DNA of 64,000 nt, taken from contig JBBQWN010000005.1 in assembly GCA_038210595.1 (NCBI GenBank), positions 1 to 64,000 on the forward strand. The letters run 5' to 3'. Under the pieces are notes generated by a model. That model saw nothing but the letters and a program-made list of their open reading frames with translations. It did not search any database and was not told the DNA's origin. Position 1 is the stretch's first letter. Each line of letters starts with the position of its first letter. A program made the position numbers and the translations under genes. Shown here one piece after another: positions 63,386-64,000 of this stretch. The stretch comes from Glacieibacterium sp038210595 (GTDB lineage: Bacteria; Pseudomonadota; Alphaproteobacteria; Sphingomonadales; Sphingomonadaceae).

Positions 63386-64000
63386 ATGAACGATTGGCTG
63401 GATTTCGAGAAACCCGTGGCGGCACTCGCCGACAGCGCGGCAGCGCTGCGTACGGCGGGGACGCCCGAAGCGCTGGCGGAGGCCCCGCGGCTCGAGGAAC
63501 GGGCGAAGCGGTTGCTGGCCGACCTCTACGGTCGCCTCACCCCGGCCCAGCGAATGCAGGTGGCGCGCCACCCGGCGCGGCCGCACTTCAAGGATTATGT
63601 CGCCGCACTGATCGAAGATTTCGTGCCGCTGGCGGGCGACCGTGGGTTCGGCGAGGATGCGGCGATCGTCGGTGGCATCGGTCGATTGCAGGGGCGCAGC
63701 GTTGTCGTGATCGGCCACGAGAAAGGCAACGACACCGCCAGCCGGGTAAAGCACAACTTCGGCATGGGCCGGCCGGAGGGCTATCGGAAGGCGACACGCC
63801 TAATGCAGCTGGCTGGCCAGTTCGCGCTTCCCGTCGTTACTTTCGTCGATACGCCCGGCGCCTATCCGGGCTTGGAAGGCGAAGCGCGCGGACAGGCGGA
63901 GGCGATCGCCCGCGCCACCCAAGCCTGCCTTGAGCTGCCAGTACCAATGGTTGCGGCGATCGTCGGCGAGGGCATGTCGGGCGGCGCGATCGGGCTGGCC
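63386..64000 (+). CDS. accA: acetyl-CoA carboxylase carboxyltransferase alpha subunit (partial)
   Basis: The first 205 codons are visible; the gene runs off the right edge (full AccA is about 315). DWLDFEKPVAAL and the coiled N-terminus are standard, followed by the crotonase-fold motifs GHEKGNDTASRVKHNFGM, PVVTFVDTPGAYPGLEGEARG and VGEGMSGGAIG. AccA with AccD makes malonyl-CoA, the substrate of the reductase encoded just before it. The ATG has AGAGG seven bases upstream and lies ten bases after mcr. Whether it is the cell's only accA cannot be seen here. Confidence 0.96.
   Translation, partial: MNDWLDFEKPVAALADSAAALRTAGTPEALAEAPRLEERAKRLLADLYGRLTPAQRMQVARHPARPHFKDYVAALIEDFVPLAGDRGFGEDAAIVGGIGRLQGRSVVVIGHEKGNDTASRVKHNFGMGRPEGYRKATRLMQLAGQFALPVVTFVDTPGAYPGLEGEARGQAEAIARATQACLELPVPMVAAIVGEGMSGGAIGLA

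Noticed and set aside
54428..64000. A complete autotrophic 3-hydroxypropionate bi-cycle
   Set aside because: Only propionyl-CoA synthase, malonyl-CoA reductase and carboxylase subunits are visible. The carboxylase, mutase and lyase steps of both cycles are not in the window, so autotrophy is not supported.
1..64000. tRNA, rRNA, CRISPR arrays, insertion sequences, prophage
   Set aside because: No cloverleaf-like sequence, regular spacer-repeat array, transposase, integrase or phage structural gene was recognised on reading through; short or degenerate examples could be missed without a search tool.

Overview
The window is high-GC, densely packed bacterial chromosome. It most likely comes from a sphingomonad-type alphaproteobacterium (order Sphingomonadales; genus not determinable here). 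The pointers are a GcrA cell-cycle regulator, a class I lysyl-tRNA synthetase, an HRXXN histidine kinase with an EcfG-like stress promoter, a PEP-CTERM protein with the PEPxxW...MIAGFGLVG ending usual in sphingomonads, and a lapA-pyrF-trpFBA-accD-folC operon. I saw no rRNA, tRNA, CRISPR array, prophage or insertion sequence, and no gene-free stretch over 300 bases.

Layout. 1-8.1 kb: a gene start at the left edge, polA, an HRXXN sensor kinase, a DUF2235-LysM hydrolase, radC, a lower-GC orphan gene, a 42-residue membrane protein and map. 8.1-17.9 kb: a polysaccharide flippase, then the tightly overlapping run cinA-lapA-pyrF-trpF-trpB-trpA-accD-folC, then a FrnE-like DsbA protein and an OlsB-like acyltransferase. 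trpA carries an extra, lower-GC DUF6881-like segment fused in frame at its N-terminus. 18-25 kb: an AmpG-like permease, a Rieske oxygenase, csbD with stress promoter and terminator, a dicarboxylate symporter, a Baeyer-Villiger-type monooxygenase, and a DUF559 nuclease-like gene sitting against GC-rich palindromic repeats. 24-36 kb: hslO-argF-argD, an SDR, a hydrolase and ABC-2 permease, gcrA, phaC with an overlapping cupin gene, alaC behind two RNA hairpins, and a secreted M20 peptidase. 36-42.5 kb: a complete SUF iron-sulfur operon (Rrf2 regulator, sufB, a lipoprotein, sufC, sufD, sufS, sufT-like, sufA, a second lipoprotein). 42.5-54.4 kb: a secreted-protein gene broken by a stop codon, a SixA-like phosphatase, a DinG-type helicase, lysS, secreted proteins, DUF885 and amidohydrolase enzymes, and an MFS carrier.

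The most striking part is 54.4-64 kb: propionyl-CoA synthase (1770 residues, three fused enzymes), bifunctional malonyl-CoA reductase (1212 residues) and accA, head to tail. Together with accD near 14 kb (accB and accC are not in the window), they would carry acetyl-CoA through malonyl-CoA and 3-hydroxypropionate to propionyl-CoA, the reductive arm of the 3-hydroxypropionate bi-cycle known from Chloroflexus. Both key enzymes are also known in some alphaproteobacteria such as Erythrobacter sp. NAP1. No genes for the rest of the bi-cycle are visible, so this looks like a CO2-assimilating or reductant-consuming side route to propionyl-CoA rather than full autotrophy. A PHA synthase elsewhere in the window is one possible sink.
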